DNA from: Gerris lacustris
Lineage: Eukaryota > Arthropoda > Insecta > Hemiptera > Gerridae
Length of the DNA stretch: 64,000 bases
NCBI GenBank assembly: GCA_951217055.1
Contig: OX578279.1
Location: 39,581,610-39,645,609, forward strand
Direction: 5' to 3'
Shown: piece after piece, positions 37,722 through 49,900 of the stretch
How the letters are laid out: each line of letters begins with the position of its first letter
Numbering within the stretch: the stretch's first letter is position 1
The notes under the pieces: model-generated
What the model saw: the letters and a program-made list of their open reading frames with translations, nothing else
Told to the model about the DNA's origin: nothing
Databases searched by the model: none
Position numbers and translations under genes: made by a program

Positions 37722-38626
37722 GGAACGAAGTTCCTTATGGCACGTTCTGGAGCCCGGGAGTAAATCCGAAAAAAATACCAAAATCACCGTCACGCAAAAC
37801 CCGTCACGAAATCTCCCTATGACAATAACTTGAGTATAAGATCACCGAGTTAGTTGAAATTTGGTACACATGTTCATTTTACCAATGCCCAGGCTAAGTT
37901 CGTTGGACAGCGTTATCCGTAAGTGTGTATAACGTATGTTTACACGTAAGTGTTCACGCGCAACGCTCGCGTAAACGTAAGCTCCAAATTTAAAATTGAA
38001 TATTTTGGACGGGAAAAAATTCTAACTTCATCTATTTAATGAGACATACAACTTTTATACATTTTTTTTAGTAAAACGAACAACGACACTGCTATGAAGG
38101 GATAAAGATCGCTAAATTTATTAAAGGGGGACCTAAACGTTTTAAATAAAGAAAACAATGTTTTTACCGATATCTTACGTTACGTTCTAACGTAACGATT
38201 TCAATAAAACCTCATACACATCGTCTAAAGTAAAATTGAAACAGGCAAGTAAAATTTCAACCTTATACAAGCAGAAGTTGTTTAGTGTTGGTGATTTATA
38301 TTTTATATTATAATATTTTAATTGGAGATTCGCCGTCGGAGGTCTGATGGGACAGTTCTTTTCTTCTCTACAACCATCTGCTCTAAGTATAAACTAATCA
38401 AAATTAACTTTATTCTCAATTTACAATACATCATTTATTGTAAGACGCTCTTTTCAATGATAATAAAAAAAAATTATTTTAGTTTTGCCTTTAATCCGCT
38501 TGTACAAATAGTTACTTTTAATTTTGTCTCTTATTCTAACTCCGCCATGTATGAGTAGTTAGTATCATATACTTAGCACTGTAATTATATAATTTATATT
38601 TAATATAGCGTAAGGAACTTCGTTCC
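37722..38626. mobile_element. TIR element with 16 bp ends
   Basis: The left end GGAACGAAGTTCCTTA is repeated exactly, inverted, at 38611-38626. The terminus is itself nearly palindromic. The interior has short palindromes such as 'acgttacgttctaacgtaac' near 38176. It spans 905 bp and encodes no transposase. The target duplication is not obvious. Confidence 0.65.
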
Positions 38627-41464
38627 TACCGGGTGTCCCACGACACCACACGTATTTTTTTAAGCTTAAATCAAATCGGTAGTTTAATAAAACCCTATTC
38701 CGGGGTAGTTTGATGTGGTTTTCATTTAGTACTTCAAGTATACAAATAATTTGTAAAGAGAAAATGAGGAAGTGTCCGCAAGTAATAATAGAGGAGGGAC
38801 TGTTGTATTTCGATGAGGAATGCTACATGGTATCGTTGGATTTAGGAATCCATACATGGTATTGTTGAAAAGGTCAGCTCTAGGTTCAGTTGATAGATGT
38901 AAGGGCAAGTGTTTTGTTGTTTTGTACGAATGATTGCGGTTACCATGGTAACTAGTAGGAAAGGTCTAATGGACCATTCTCCCAGGTGTATAAATGACCA
39001 CTTACACGGTCTAATTGCACAGCCTTTATCCTTTGCTCTCCACTCTTATACACATCTCCCAACCCTTCACCAAGCCAACGTAGATATGGGCCTTTAAATT
39101 CAGCTGACTCTTTTTTTTATTTTTTAAAAACTTTTTCTTAAGGGAAACAGAGTTCGGACATTTTGGAGAGGGCACTTAAAATGAAAGAGCTACAGTAAAG
39201 ATTTAAGAGTAGTTCTTGGATTCCTTTATACACCTTACTTTAAAATAGTAAAACCTTTCCTCGAACAAAAAGCTTTTTGCAAAAAAGCTCTTGGACAGGT
39301 TTTGCACCCTATATATTTTTTTTTATTTTCTATAGCTATTCCAAATTCGTTTTAATTAGTTTTTTTTTGTAATATTCAAAGACAGTTTTAAATTTCAATG
39401 TCATTCAAGAAAACTTATAAACATTCAAATTTACTAATGTGATCCATAGTTTTCCTCGGGCTGGTGTCACTAAGTTACATAGATTACCGGTAAAGATTAG
39501 GAGATGCCTTCATTCACAATCTTAGATATTTGAGAATAAAATCACTTCTTAAATTAATCTTCTAGTTTCTGGGTAACAAATAATAGGTCTAGGAATAATA
39601 TTTAATAAATGTTACGATGTGACCTGGTTTTAAATGACGAGTTAAAATCCTTTCATTCTTTACAATATAATTAACTTAAATGAAAGGAATACATTCTCTA
39701 AGTATAATATTATCACTATATATACTATTATTATATATACTGCTTATTTAATATTTTTACTCTTTAATTTCGTCCAGATCATACAACTAGTATGTAGAAC
39801 TATTATTAGGCATCAAGCGTTACATGCATAATTCTATCTTACCAACCTGAAGATACATAGACTTAAGAACATCTTTCATAATAGGAAGCTTACTTTGATT
39901 GTGCCAGTTTCTTGGGAGCCGGTGAAATCATATCAGAGAATGTGTAATGGTTATGCGTACTATCCAGACTTCTTAAGAAATACTTATGTTGAATTACTCG
40001 ATCATTCACCCGTAAAAAAAGGGTATGTAAGTCGTAAGTTCACATTAAAATCGTGATGGGTTAGTTCTTCTACGGACACGCCCCTGACCGATAGCCTCTG
40101 ACCGGAGTGTCTTAAACAGGGGTAAAAAAACTTTAGGTTTCTACTCTGTGATAGAACAGCGATCATATCCTTCTAATTGCAAACTTTAAATTGTGTACAT
40201 CTTATCCTAAAAAGAACTCAAATAGTCTTGTCAACATGTTTAAAATAGTTATTTTCTGTAATCTTGTATATGCAATCTTGTTTTTATGTCGTCGAGGGTC
40301 ATACTGTACAAACAAAAGGTGGTCGCTTGTCTTTTTTTTAGAAAAACAGTTGCGTAAACCATCTGATTGTTTCTGAAAATCGTTAATTGCTTTTTGTGCG
40401 TTGGTGTAGGAAACTTCCGAGGGAACTGAGCAATTTCCATTGTTCCCTAAATACCTAGGAATGGGTCGCGGGAACAGAAACAGCAGCGTGCAGCTAACCG
40501 AAGCCAGGGAATCATTAAAGTAGTTAAACACATCTACAAAAGATAAAACACTAATAGTGATTCTTTTCTTCTACTCTCCATTAGACACAAATATTACTCA
40601 AGTCAAGGACCCTAATTCTTTTTTTTCAGTAAGAATTTTTAATGTAAATACTTTCAATTTAAAAGTATTAGTGTTACACTTAAAACAGTTAAAGGAATAT
40701 CTTTTAAGATTAAATGCTTATAAAAGTACAAAGGGGCTACTAAAGAGTAATAATTACATTTTTCAATGTGAAAATGTAGAGTATTCACCTTACACATTAT
40801 GCTTTAAAAAGATATAAAGGTCAATTCACACTATCCGGAGCGGCACGGCAGCCACGTCCCGCCAAAATTGCTTTTTATTATTACTAGATAGTAGTTGCTG
40901 CCCACCATTTAAAATTCATTGAAGTTCGGAGTTGAATTTATTGAAGTTTGGCTGGACGGTGACGTTTCATTTTTAACTCAGTGAGGGAGTTCTACATCCT
41001 TGCCTTAGTTATCCCTGAAAATAATGACACAAATCATTGACGTTTAAGGATCAGACTTATAAGGTTCATATTTGCAATAAAAATTCAAACTTGTCCATGA
41101 GAATAAAGAATAGACATAGGTTTATAAATTAAATATAAAAAAAGTCCAGTCATGCACCATGACTTAATGAGCGAATTTTCAAAGAAAGCTGCGCATTATT
41201 GGCTTAACTTAATATTGGAAACTTTTGTTAGAATTTGCATGGGTGAAAAAAAATATTTGGTACACAGGGGTATGGGGTACAAAAGTCAAAATAGTATTTA
41301 CCCTTCAAAATGCATGTCATTGGAAAGCTCTTTAAGAGTACAGTAATTGTTGTTATATACACTTTTATCATATTTTCATATAAGAGGGGAGTAAAATGGA
41401 AAAAACACGTTTTTATGCTATTTTTGAACCTAAATCGTCTGGAGTGACACATACATACATATAT
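38627..41464. other. No recognisable gene
   Basis: AT-rich DNA. Open frames at 40202-40531 (minus, 109 codons), 40557-40817 and 41228-41539 lack recognisable motifs and splice context. 40812-40860 has a GC-rich patch, 'cggagcggcacggcagccac', that resembles a small transposon end. Confidence 0.4.
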
Positions 41465-42185
41465 CTGACCAAAACCACTTGTGTGGTAAAAAAAAAAACA
41501 CCCCGCCAAGTCTGTGGTCCAAAAAAGTTGTGAAATCAAATTTCTGTCCCCCCAAGTGATGTTGGCACTTTCTCCTGACCCAACACTGTCAACTTAGATA
41601 CTTATCAACTTCTTCTCCTTGGCGATGTGCCTTGCCATTTCCAGAAACTGGAATTTTAATATTCTTCAAACAACAATACAATTTATTGTTTCACCTTCAC
41701 GTTTGCCACATGAGGTTTGTGTGGAAAGATAGTTGTTCACCTCATAGTCTTAGTTCTAGACAACTAGATCTAATATATGCTGGCGCATATTGGAGAGGAA
41801 GGCCTGTTAACAGGGTTGTTAAAAGTGGCATCGAGAAGAGCCTTCTTCTCGATGCCACAATGATCATTGCTGTAAATCTTTCCCATTATCAAAAAGCAAA
41901 TAAAATAGAAAAAAGTAATATACTAATTAAACTTTCAAGGAATGATCCCATGCAACTACTACTTTCTTTGCAGAGGATGCGTGGAATACAACCAGTTAGT
42001 TAACTTTGGGTAGTACTGCAGGCACACCGCCAAGGAGAAGAAGCTGATAAGTATCTAAGTTGACAGTGTTGGGTCAGGAGAAAGTGCCAACTTGGCGGGA
42101 CAGAAAGTTGATTTCACAACATTTTTGGACCACAGACTTGGCGGGGTGGTTTTTTACCACACAAGTGGTTTTTGGTCAGATTTCA
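41465..42185. mobile_element. Foldback with about 168 bp arms and a nested hairpin
   Basis: 41465-41635 is matched by the reverse complement of 42015-42185 at roughly 93% by eye. Shared pieces are 'ccacttgtgtggta', 'ccgccaagtctgtggtcc' and 'aacactgtcaacttagatac'. The 380 bp interior contains an open frame (41632-42003, 123 codons) with no recognised motif, and a perfect 15 bp hairpin at 41825-41858. Confidence 0.7.
41825..41858. repeat. Perfect 15 bp hairpin, 4 nt loop
   Basis: GTGGCATCGAGAAGA pairs with TCTTCTCGATGCCAC across loop GCCT. It lies in the centre of the larger foldback. Confidence 0.85.
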
Positions 42186-42360
42186 TGACTTTTTGTACGG
42201 TTCCTAAGGAAGGATTCTCTAAACTGATTATTCCTACACATTAGAGTCAAATAAAAGTGAAGTTAAGAGCTTGACAAGGTCTATGGAGATTAGAGAACTA
42301 CGAGACCTGTGACATTGAAAGAACTTATCATTCTGATAGTAGAAGCATAGAAAACATAAA

Positions 42361-42438
42361 AAAATAAAATAATAATAATAATAATAATAATAATAATTAT
42401 AATAAAATAATAATAAATAATAATAAAATAAAATAAAA
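42361..42438 (+). repeat. (AAT)n / (AAAAT)n microsatellite
   Basis: A run of AAT units with some AAAAT interruptions. Confidence 0.9.
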
Positions 42439-42545
42439 TCATAGATAACAGAAATATGTATTAATAAACAAATTACTCCCCCTTGAACTCAAGAGAGTAA
42501 GGTTGAACTAAACCTATAATACCAAGTTTAGAAGGTTCAAAAGAT

Positions 42546-42624
42546 GAACTCGTAAATAGAAGTAATTCAAACGTCATGTGACAAGCAAACAAGAACTCGT
42601 AAATAGAAGTAATTCAAACGTCAT
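42546..42624 (+). repeat. Exact 32 bp direct duplication
   Basis: The 32 bp at 42546-42577 recur exactly at 42593-42624 with a 15 bp spacer. This looks like a replication-slippage or repair duplication. Confidence 0.9.
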
Positions 42625-43790
42625 TAGACTAGACTGTTCGCTAATCGCTAGCTTGGTTTCTCGCTCCACATTCAGCGTAGGAATGAGTTGAGGGGTTGTA
42701 AGGAGGGGGGGGGATGCACTAGTGCCCTAGAAGAATCCAAGAAGCCCTGATTCATTATAAACGGTTCAGTAGTTTAGGCTGTAGGTGCGTCAACGTAAAA
42801 TGAAGGAAGAATAAGAATAAGAAGTCATCAAAACTACCATTTTCAAACCTATTATTCTCTACTTCTACTTGACCGATTTCGACTTTTTTTTTTTTAATTT
42901 TGATCTAAAGGACACGGCCTTCAAAGATATTTAAAAAATATTCAGGTAGCTTGTACGTATTCCACGCTGCAGACCCTCAAAAACCCTAGTTTGTCATTAC
43001 AGTATATATACATATACACTGGCAGCTTTTGTGAAATTTTGTCTTTTTGACTAGGCGGGGCGGAACGCTTGTGCGTTCCTAAATACATACATACATAAAA
43101 GAAGTGTTAAATTTTAGGAATCGATTCAGAATGGTCTAAAACGGATTTCCGTGAAAAAAAATCCCAAAATTTTGAAGGCATTGCAATAGCTTAATTTTCT
43201 TCGCTAAAAGTGGTTTCTTTAGTGTGAAGTAAACAAAATTTAAAAATTTGATGATAATAAAGTTTCAAATGTTTAGGCATCTGTGTGGTGTCTATTTTAC
43301 ATTTGGGGCATTTAACTGTCATGTATTATACATCAATCGAACCAAGTCCCACATTTATGCTATTTGCAAATTCAAATACTTTTATTGGTTATTCTATAGG
43401 TACGTTTTTTTCTTAATTGCTAAATATAACTTTTATGAATAAAAACGAGATACTTCTCTAAACTTTAAAAGGTTTATATAGGCATTTCAGACATTTTTGA
43501 TCGCTTAAAGTGCCTGGCCTAAACCAAATTAATAACCTAATAATGTGTTTATTGGGACGTAAATGGAAGAGAAAAAAACGTATTCTATTATTGAGGAAGA
43601 ACGGGTTAGACAGTAAATTTGTGCTGTATACTGTAGAAGGCTGCTGAAAAGTTAGAAGGAACCCTTGGTGCCTTGGTGTAGAGTTCTTTCCCGAAAATGT
43701 TTACCCTTGTGTTTTGTTAACAAGAAAAAATATTCTTCAATAAAAGTCAATGCACAATTAGGATTAGGATGATGACGCTCTGTGAGAATT

Positions 43791-43796
43791 TTTATT
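43791..43796 (-). promoter_or_regulatory. Candidate polyadenylation signal of the protease gene
   Basis: AATAAA on the minus strand, 12 nt after the TAG stop. It would give a very short 3' UTR. Confidence 0.5.
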
Positions 43797-43808
43797 TGTG
43801 TATTGATT

Positions 43809-43970
43809 CTAGGGTCCAGTGTAAGAACGGATGAAGTCGATGTAGTAAGAGACTTTAGTAAATACTCCTGGATACTGGGCATTTGCGCAAGGTTTCTGTG
43901 AAAAAGATACCACTCCTACTTGGACGAGACCTTTAGGAGTTGAAGTAACAAGAGGTCCTCCTGAGTCTCC
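43809..43970 (-). CDS. Serine protease last exon (Ser195)
   Basis: The acceptor TTTTAG is followed by GDSGGPLVTSTPKGLVQVGV, then VVSFSQKPCANAQYPGVFTK and a short tail to TAG (53 codons plus stop). The Ser nucleophile and the Cys220 partner of the 191-220 disulfide are here. The phase is 0. An out-of-frame open stretch overlaps it but is not a gene. Confidence 0.93.
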   Translation of the reverse strand, partial: GDSGGPLVTSTPKGLVQVGVVSFSQKPCANAQYPGVFTKVSYYIDFIRSYTGP

Positions 43971-46900
43971 CTAAAATCACATAAGATGCATGTATTATTA
44001 CGAAATAAAAATTGGAATAGTTACTCGAGAAAAGTAAAGTGATAGTGATAGGACAAACAATAGACGATTTTAGCATGGATAAAATCACTATAATCGCTTA
44101 ATTAATAATAAATATGTAAAATGTGTATATCCAACATTAAGAATGTAGTAGACAAAGAAATTTCATTATGGCCAAACTAATTACCGGAAAACTATTGCTA
44201 GACAGAGTCGTAAACCTGACTTTTGTAGTTCATCGACGATTTTAGTTAATTAGGGATAATTTACACTTTTCATTCTTAAATTGAGTCATTAAATAAAAAA
44301 ATATAATAATAATTCATTTGATTGTATGTGTTAAATTTCAATGTTTAAATAGTTTTAGTTGTTATTTTATGCGGTATATGGTAATGGTTAGACGGGAAGA
44401 ACGAACCACTTGTTAGAACCTAGCAATCAGGCCACATTGGGCCCATTTTACTAACCCCGTGGTGGAGAGTTCCAGCCACTTCCCACATCACACCTGTACA
44501 TTGTACCGCCGAAGCGGGTATGGTGTGGTCATTAGTGAGCCATTTAAATTAGATTATCAAGGCGAGGAATCGAACCCACTACCTTGAATCCTCACGATTC
44601 ATTGATAGCTGGGCAAGTGCCTAGAGCACCTCGGTCACGCTGGCTCCCTTATGAGGTATATAGTACATGGAGAATATATTATTTTTTCATGTAGGTAGTA
44701 ACATTTTTAACTTTATAAATATATGACTAATCCTTATTGAAACAGCGTAGCGCTGTTGCATTTAATGAACTTATCATCATTTTATTATATAGATCCTTAA
44801 AATATTGTAAAAATCTACCGTGCATTGTCCGGCTCCACCGCCAGGAGCCATGGCGCAAAATTCCCCCGCTTTGATATTTTTACCAAGTGGAGAATACAAG
44901 GATGAACACTGATCCTGGCCGTAAACCTCAAGCTTAACTTCCTTCAGCTGGTGAGAAGGATTGCCACTGGTCTGAAAATAAAAAAAAGTAAATTAATAAA
45001 ATACAAATTATGTACTTTTCTTACCTAAAGGTACCGTGCAACCAAAAAATAAATTCTAAAGCCCCAAAAATGTTTGTTTTCGTTTTAACACAAAGATCTA
45101 CATCTATATTTTACATTAATTTGTGCATATATATAAATTTATGTAAAATATTTCTATTGTGGGTAATAGTCCAGTCGACAAGTACATTTTACCTTGTAAA
45201 AGGTCATAAAAACTTTTTTCTTTTTTTTTTTTATTGTATGTACCTAGACATTAGTTAAAACCCCAAGTTTTCGACCTCCTAGACCCTGTGCTAATCCAGA
45301 GGGGGGCCAAAATACGCGAAATTTTAGGGTTTCTTCTAGTTTTTTTTCTTTTTAACTCTTTACCTATATGTCCTGAAAAAAAAGTGACCGTATCTTTCTT
45401 GTAAAGCACTAACTTTGCAACAGTTTTTATGTACCACATTTTTTCCTAAACCCTATACTTTCCGAAATATAGAGCTTCAAAGATGCAATATGTTTTTGAA
45501 AATATAAAAAATAACATCTTTTCTGAGGACGAAAGGGGTCTATTTTGGTTATCCCACCCCTCCCAGTTAGATATTTTGGGTATATTGTACCTATGGAAGT
45601 ACAAATAACCACCACTAACTACAACTACTAACCACTAGTAACCAATACTAACCACCACCTACCTACAATAAACTAAATTTTCGGGATTTTTTGTTTATCC
45701 TTTCTTGTACTATTTCATAGAGCACTAAATTGGGAACAATTTTTATATTTCACATTTTTTTCTAAACCCTATATTTTCCGAAATATAGAGCTTCAAAGAT
45801 GCAATATTGTTTTTTAATAACTGCAAAACCCAAGTTGCGGAGGTTAGTAGAGGTTATTTGTACTTCCATAGGTAGGATATACCCAAAAAATCAATGTGTG
45901 GGGGAGGGATAACAAACATAGACCCTTTCGTTCTCAGAAAAGATGTTATTTTTGATATTTTCAAAGAATATTGCATCTTTGAAGCTCTATATTTCGGAAA
46001 ATATAGGTTTTAGAAAAAAAAATGTGAAATATAAAAATTGGTCCAAATTTAGTGCTCTACAAGAAAGGATGAACAAAAAACCCTGAAAATTTAGTTCATT
46101 GTTGGTTAGTTGTGGTTAGTATTGGTTACTAGTGGTTAGTAGTTGTAGTTAGTGGTTGTTATTTGTACTTCCATAGGTAGAATATACCCATGATATCTAA
46201 CTGGGAGGGGTGGGATAACAAAAATAGACCCCTTTCGTCCTCAGAAAAGATGTTATTTTTTATATTTTCAAAAAAATGTTGCAACTTTGAAGCACTATAT
46301 TTCGGAAGGTATAGGGTTTAAGAAAAAAATGTGGCATATAAAAACTGTTAAGTTTAAAAAATTTAGTGCTCTACAAGAAAGATACGATCACTTTTTTTTC
46401 AGGACATATATGTAAAGAGTTAAAAAGAAAAAAAACTAGAAGAAACCCTAAAATTTCGCGTATTTTGGCCCCCCTCTGAGTCTAGGAGGGTCTAGGAGGT
46501 CGAAAACTTAGGTTTTTAACTAATGTCTACTAGGTACATACAATAAAAAAAAGAAAAAAGTTTTTATGACCTTTTGCAAGGTAGACCCTTATTTTTAATA
46601 CCTGTCGACTGGACTATAATTTATAAAGCACTGAAAAACTAATTTTACGTATTTATTATACTTTTATTACCAATCTCTGAATTTTTTTTTAGAATGCCTT
46701 TCAGGACTGTCTTTTGATATAAAACATTTTAGTGATAATTGTCTCACCGTTGTGTATCCCCATCCAAGAAGTGTTGTATCGGTTCCTGCAGGAACATCTT
46801 TTAGAGGAACAGGTAGCAGGGCCGGTTGAGTCTTTGAATCAAATGATAATGGTGATGATAACTGCAACAAAAGGACATTTTAGGAAAAAGAGTTCGACGA

Positions 46901-49900
46901 ACTACTACATAAATTGTTAATAACAGTACAAATCTATTAAAAGTCCACTTTGGATTGTTTTGCACTTGGATACTTTTTCGTAAATATGGTCTGCTATATT
47001 TGTCTGGTTAAATCAATAGAAAATTGTGGTATTCTTTAATTTTAAAGCTGTTGAATAAGTTGAAATAACGATCATTCATAATATTAAGAAATTATTTTTA
47101 TCAAATAATAACAGCTACGAAACTAACACAAAGTAACCATTAAATCCATTGTAGTCAACTGGATAACACGAAATACTGCCTTTAGCTGACGGCATTTCTC
47201 GCCGATTTCAAAGTCAGTTACATCAACATCTATGATTTGAGATTATAATAGTTTTTTATGTAAGTAGGCAGCAAAATGGAATTTTACTGACAAGTGATCA
47301 AGTGACAAAATTAACCTAAGGTAATTTACCTAATTGACAAGGAATACACGAGGCTGCAATGTTTCCTTTGCTGCCTTGTTGCATACAATATTTTATCTAT
47401 TCACGGAATTTAGATAAAAAATTTAAGCTTGGGTCAACATATTAATAATATTGCATTCCTTTGTAATAAAACATTTATAAAACTAAGTTAAAACTAAACT
47501 AAACAAACAAAAACAGATGTTATGACACGCACTGGTAAACACTGTACCTTCCCCTTACTGTTTCAATTACTTTCCTGCCTGTTTTTAGGGTTATGTAGAT
47601 TCTTCTCAAAACCCTTATGCCGAGGGTGATGTGTCCGTCTGTCCGTCGCTCTTTGGTTCATAGGGCCCGAACCGTTTAAGCTAAAGAGCTGAAATTTGAA
47701 ACACTGGTGCAACTTTTTGACCCAACCACAGGAAAAATATAAACTTGTTCAAAATTAAATATACGCATGCGCAATTCGCAAAAATGTTGTAAACTCAAAA
47801 ATTTATATTTTTTTAATTTTTTGAGTGGGGTATCAAATGAAAGCTGCTGAAGAGTAGGACGCAAATATATATATACTTTTTTAAATTTTGCATTCCTTAT
47901 TGGGTAAAAAAATCAAAAAATCCCCCCCAACCACTATATAATTGGTGGTCCTAAAATTTCGAAATAATTCATGGTTATACCTTATGGTGGAGCGATGGAA
48001 ATGTTCTGACAAAATTAATTTATCTAGTCATTATTACCGATATCGAACCCGGGACCCTTGAGATCGAAGTAAAAAATCATAATTACATAACGATGTTAAT
48101 CATCTACAAAACCCTAAAAAGTACTTGGACGCAAGTACTTCCCTGTGATTTTTAATATTTTAATGACAAATTAGCGAAATAGTACTTTCCAGCCTAAAAA
48201 CAGTTAAGTAATGCTTAATTTTGCTGCCGAAAAATAAAAGTCGCTTTATTAGGAACACACTTAAATGGAGAAACTTTTCTTAACAGCGACAGTACTACGA
48301 GCGATCGCAGTATATTCTTATGTCACAGTACTTATAGAATATAAGAATAATAGTCCACAGGCCACCATAAGGAGTGAGTCGCTGATTGATAAAGTTTTCT
48401 TACCTTATGGAATCGCTTATTTATGCCGTGTCCACCGATGAATTGGGTATATGACAACTGGGCGCTGGGCCATTTCTTTTTGGTTGACATGCCAAACTTG
48501 CCCTTGTGCGGGAACATTGAAAAGAGATAGATAAAATTTTGATTTTCACAGGATCGATTAATTAAATTATTTAAAAAACAGTGGTAAAGGTGGCCACCGA
48601 TAAGAGTGGGCCGTTTGGGGTGTCCACCGACCCAAACATATCGCTCTGCGGGGACGTTGAAAAGAAAACGGCCCACTCGTAAGGGTGGCCACCTTTACCA
48701 CTGTTTTTTAATAATTTAATTAATCGATCCTGTGAAAATCAAAATTTTATCTATCTCTTTTCAATGTTCCCGCACAAGGGCAAGTTTGGCATGTCAACAA
48801 AAAAGAAATGGCCCAGCGCCCAGTTGTCATATACCCAATTCATCGGTGGACACGGCATAAATAAGCGATTCCATAAGGTAAGAAAACTTTATCAATCAGC
48901 GACTCACTTCTTATGGTGGCCTGTGGACTATAAGAATAAATATATTTTCATGAAGTTAACGTGGTTAACATTAGGACAAGTTATCATTACACCAAATTAA
49001 AATTTAAATCTAAAAAAACTAAAGTACAGTAAAGTTCTTCTAATTTATTGAATGCTTTGTAAAACATATTTGTAACCTTTCTTTAAAATGAACAGAGGCT
49101 AGATTTGTTATTTGGTTATATAGTCTTATTCCTCTAAAAAAAAAATGACCTACCTCAAATTTCGTTAGCCTATAGTTTAGAACTTCAGCTTCTTTTTGGT
49201 TTGTATTTTAAGAATGGTACCTATTATTTTCTTGAAATAAATTACTATTTATTTTTATTTGCAGTAGTGAATATATAAATAGATTTGCCGCCGTCATTAA
49301 ATTATACTTTACAAACAATTTTCTGCTCAAATCTCGCTTTTTTGACCCCGCTATGATCTTTAGCGCCTTCATTTGAAGAATTAGTAGTGCCTGCAGATTA
49401 TTATTATAACACCACAGGATGATGCCATAACTAAGTATGCTCTGTATCATCCCCAAATATACATCAACCAAGATTGTTTTAGTTTTCTTAGAGCATAGAT
49501 ATTTTTACTTTATCTCTGACTATATTTTTAGTGAGGTTTCCATGTCATCCTCTTGCCCATCATTATTCCAAGTATCTTTGAACTAGGGGATTCTTCTTTA
49601 TTTCTAAGGCTGCAGCTGGAGGTAAGTACTTGTGTTTTAATATTAAAAATGATTTGCTTTTAGCCACTCTTTCACGGGATCTAATCTTTGTCTTTCACTT
49701 TGTTTGGCTTTTTCTAGGTTCTCGTGTACATGAATGATATTAGAGTTATCACAAAAAAATAAAATATCTTCGTCTCAGTCTTTGGGTCGTTGTTTATATT
49801 TTGAAGTTTACCGCCAAAATGTCTCCTTATTAGTATGGCAATTTATTGATTTAACGGCCTACAACACCAATTTTGTAAAACTATTGACTGATTATTGTAT

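Noticed and set aside
40202..40531. 109-codon minus-strand open frame
   Set aside because: No recognisable domain, no splice context and AT-rich composition like the background.
41632..42003. 123-codon open frame inside the 41465-42185 foldback as a transposase
   Set aside because: No DDE, zinc-finger or other transposase signature is visible, and it is too short.
43652..43882. 76-codon minus-strand open frame overlapping the last protease exon
   Set aside because: It is in a different frame from the protease reading and has no motif; the exon explains the open stretch.
48332..49000. Two separate genes on opposite strands
   Set aside because: The two open frames are images of the same inverted-repeat arm.
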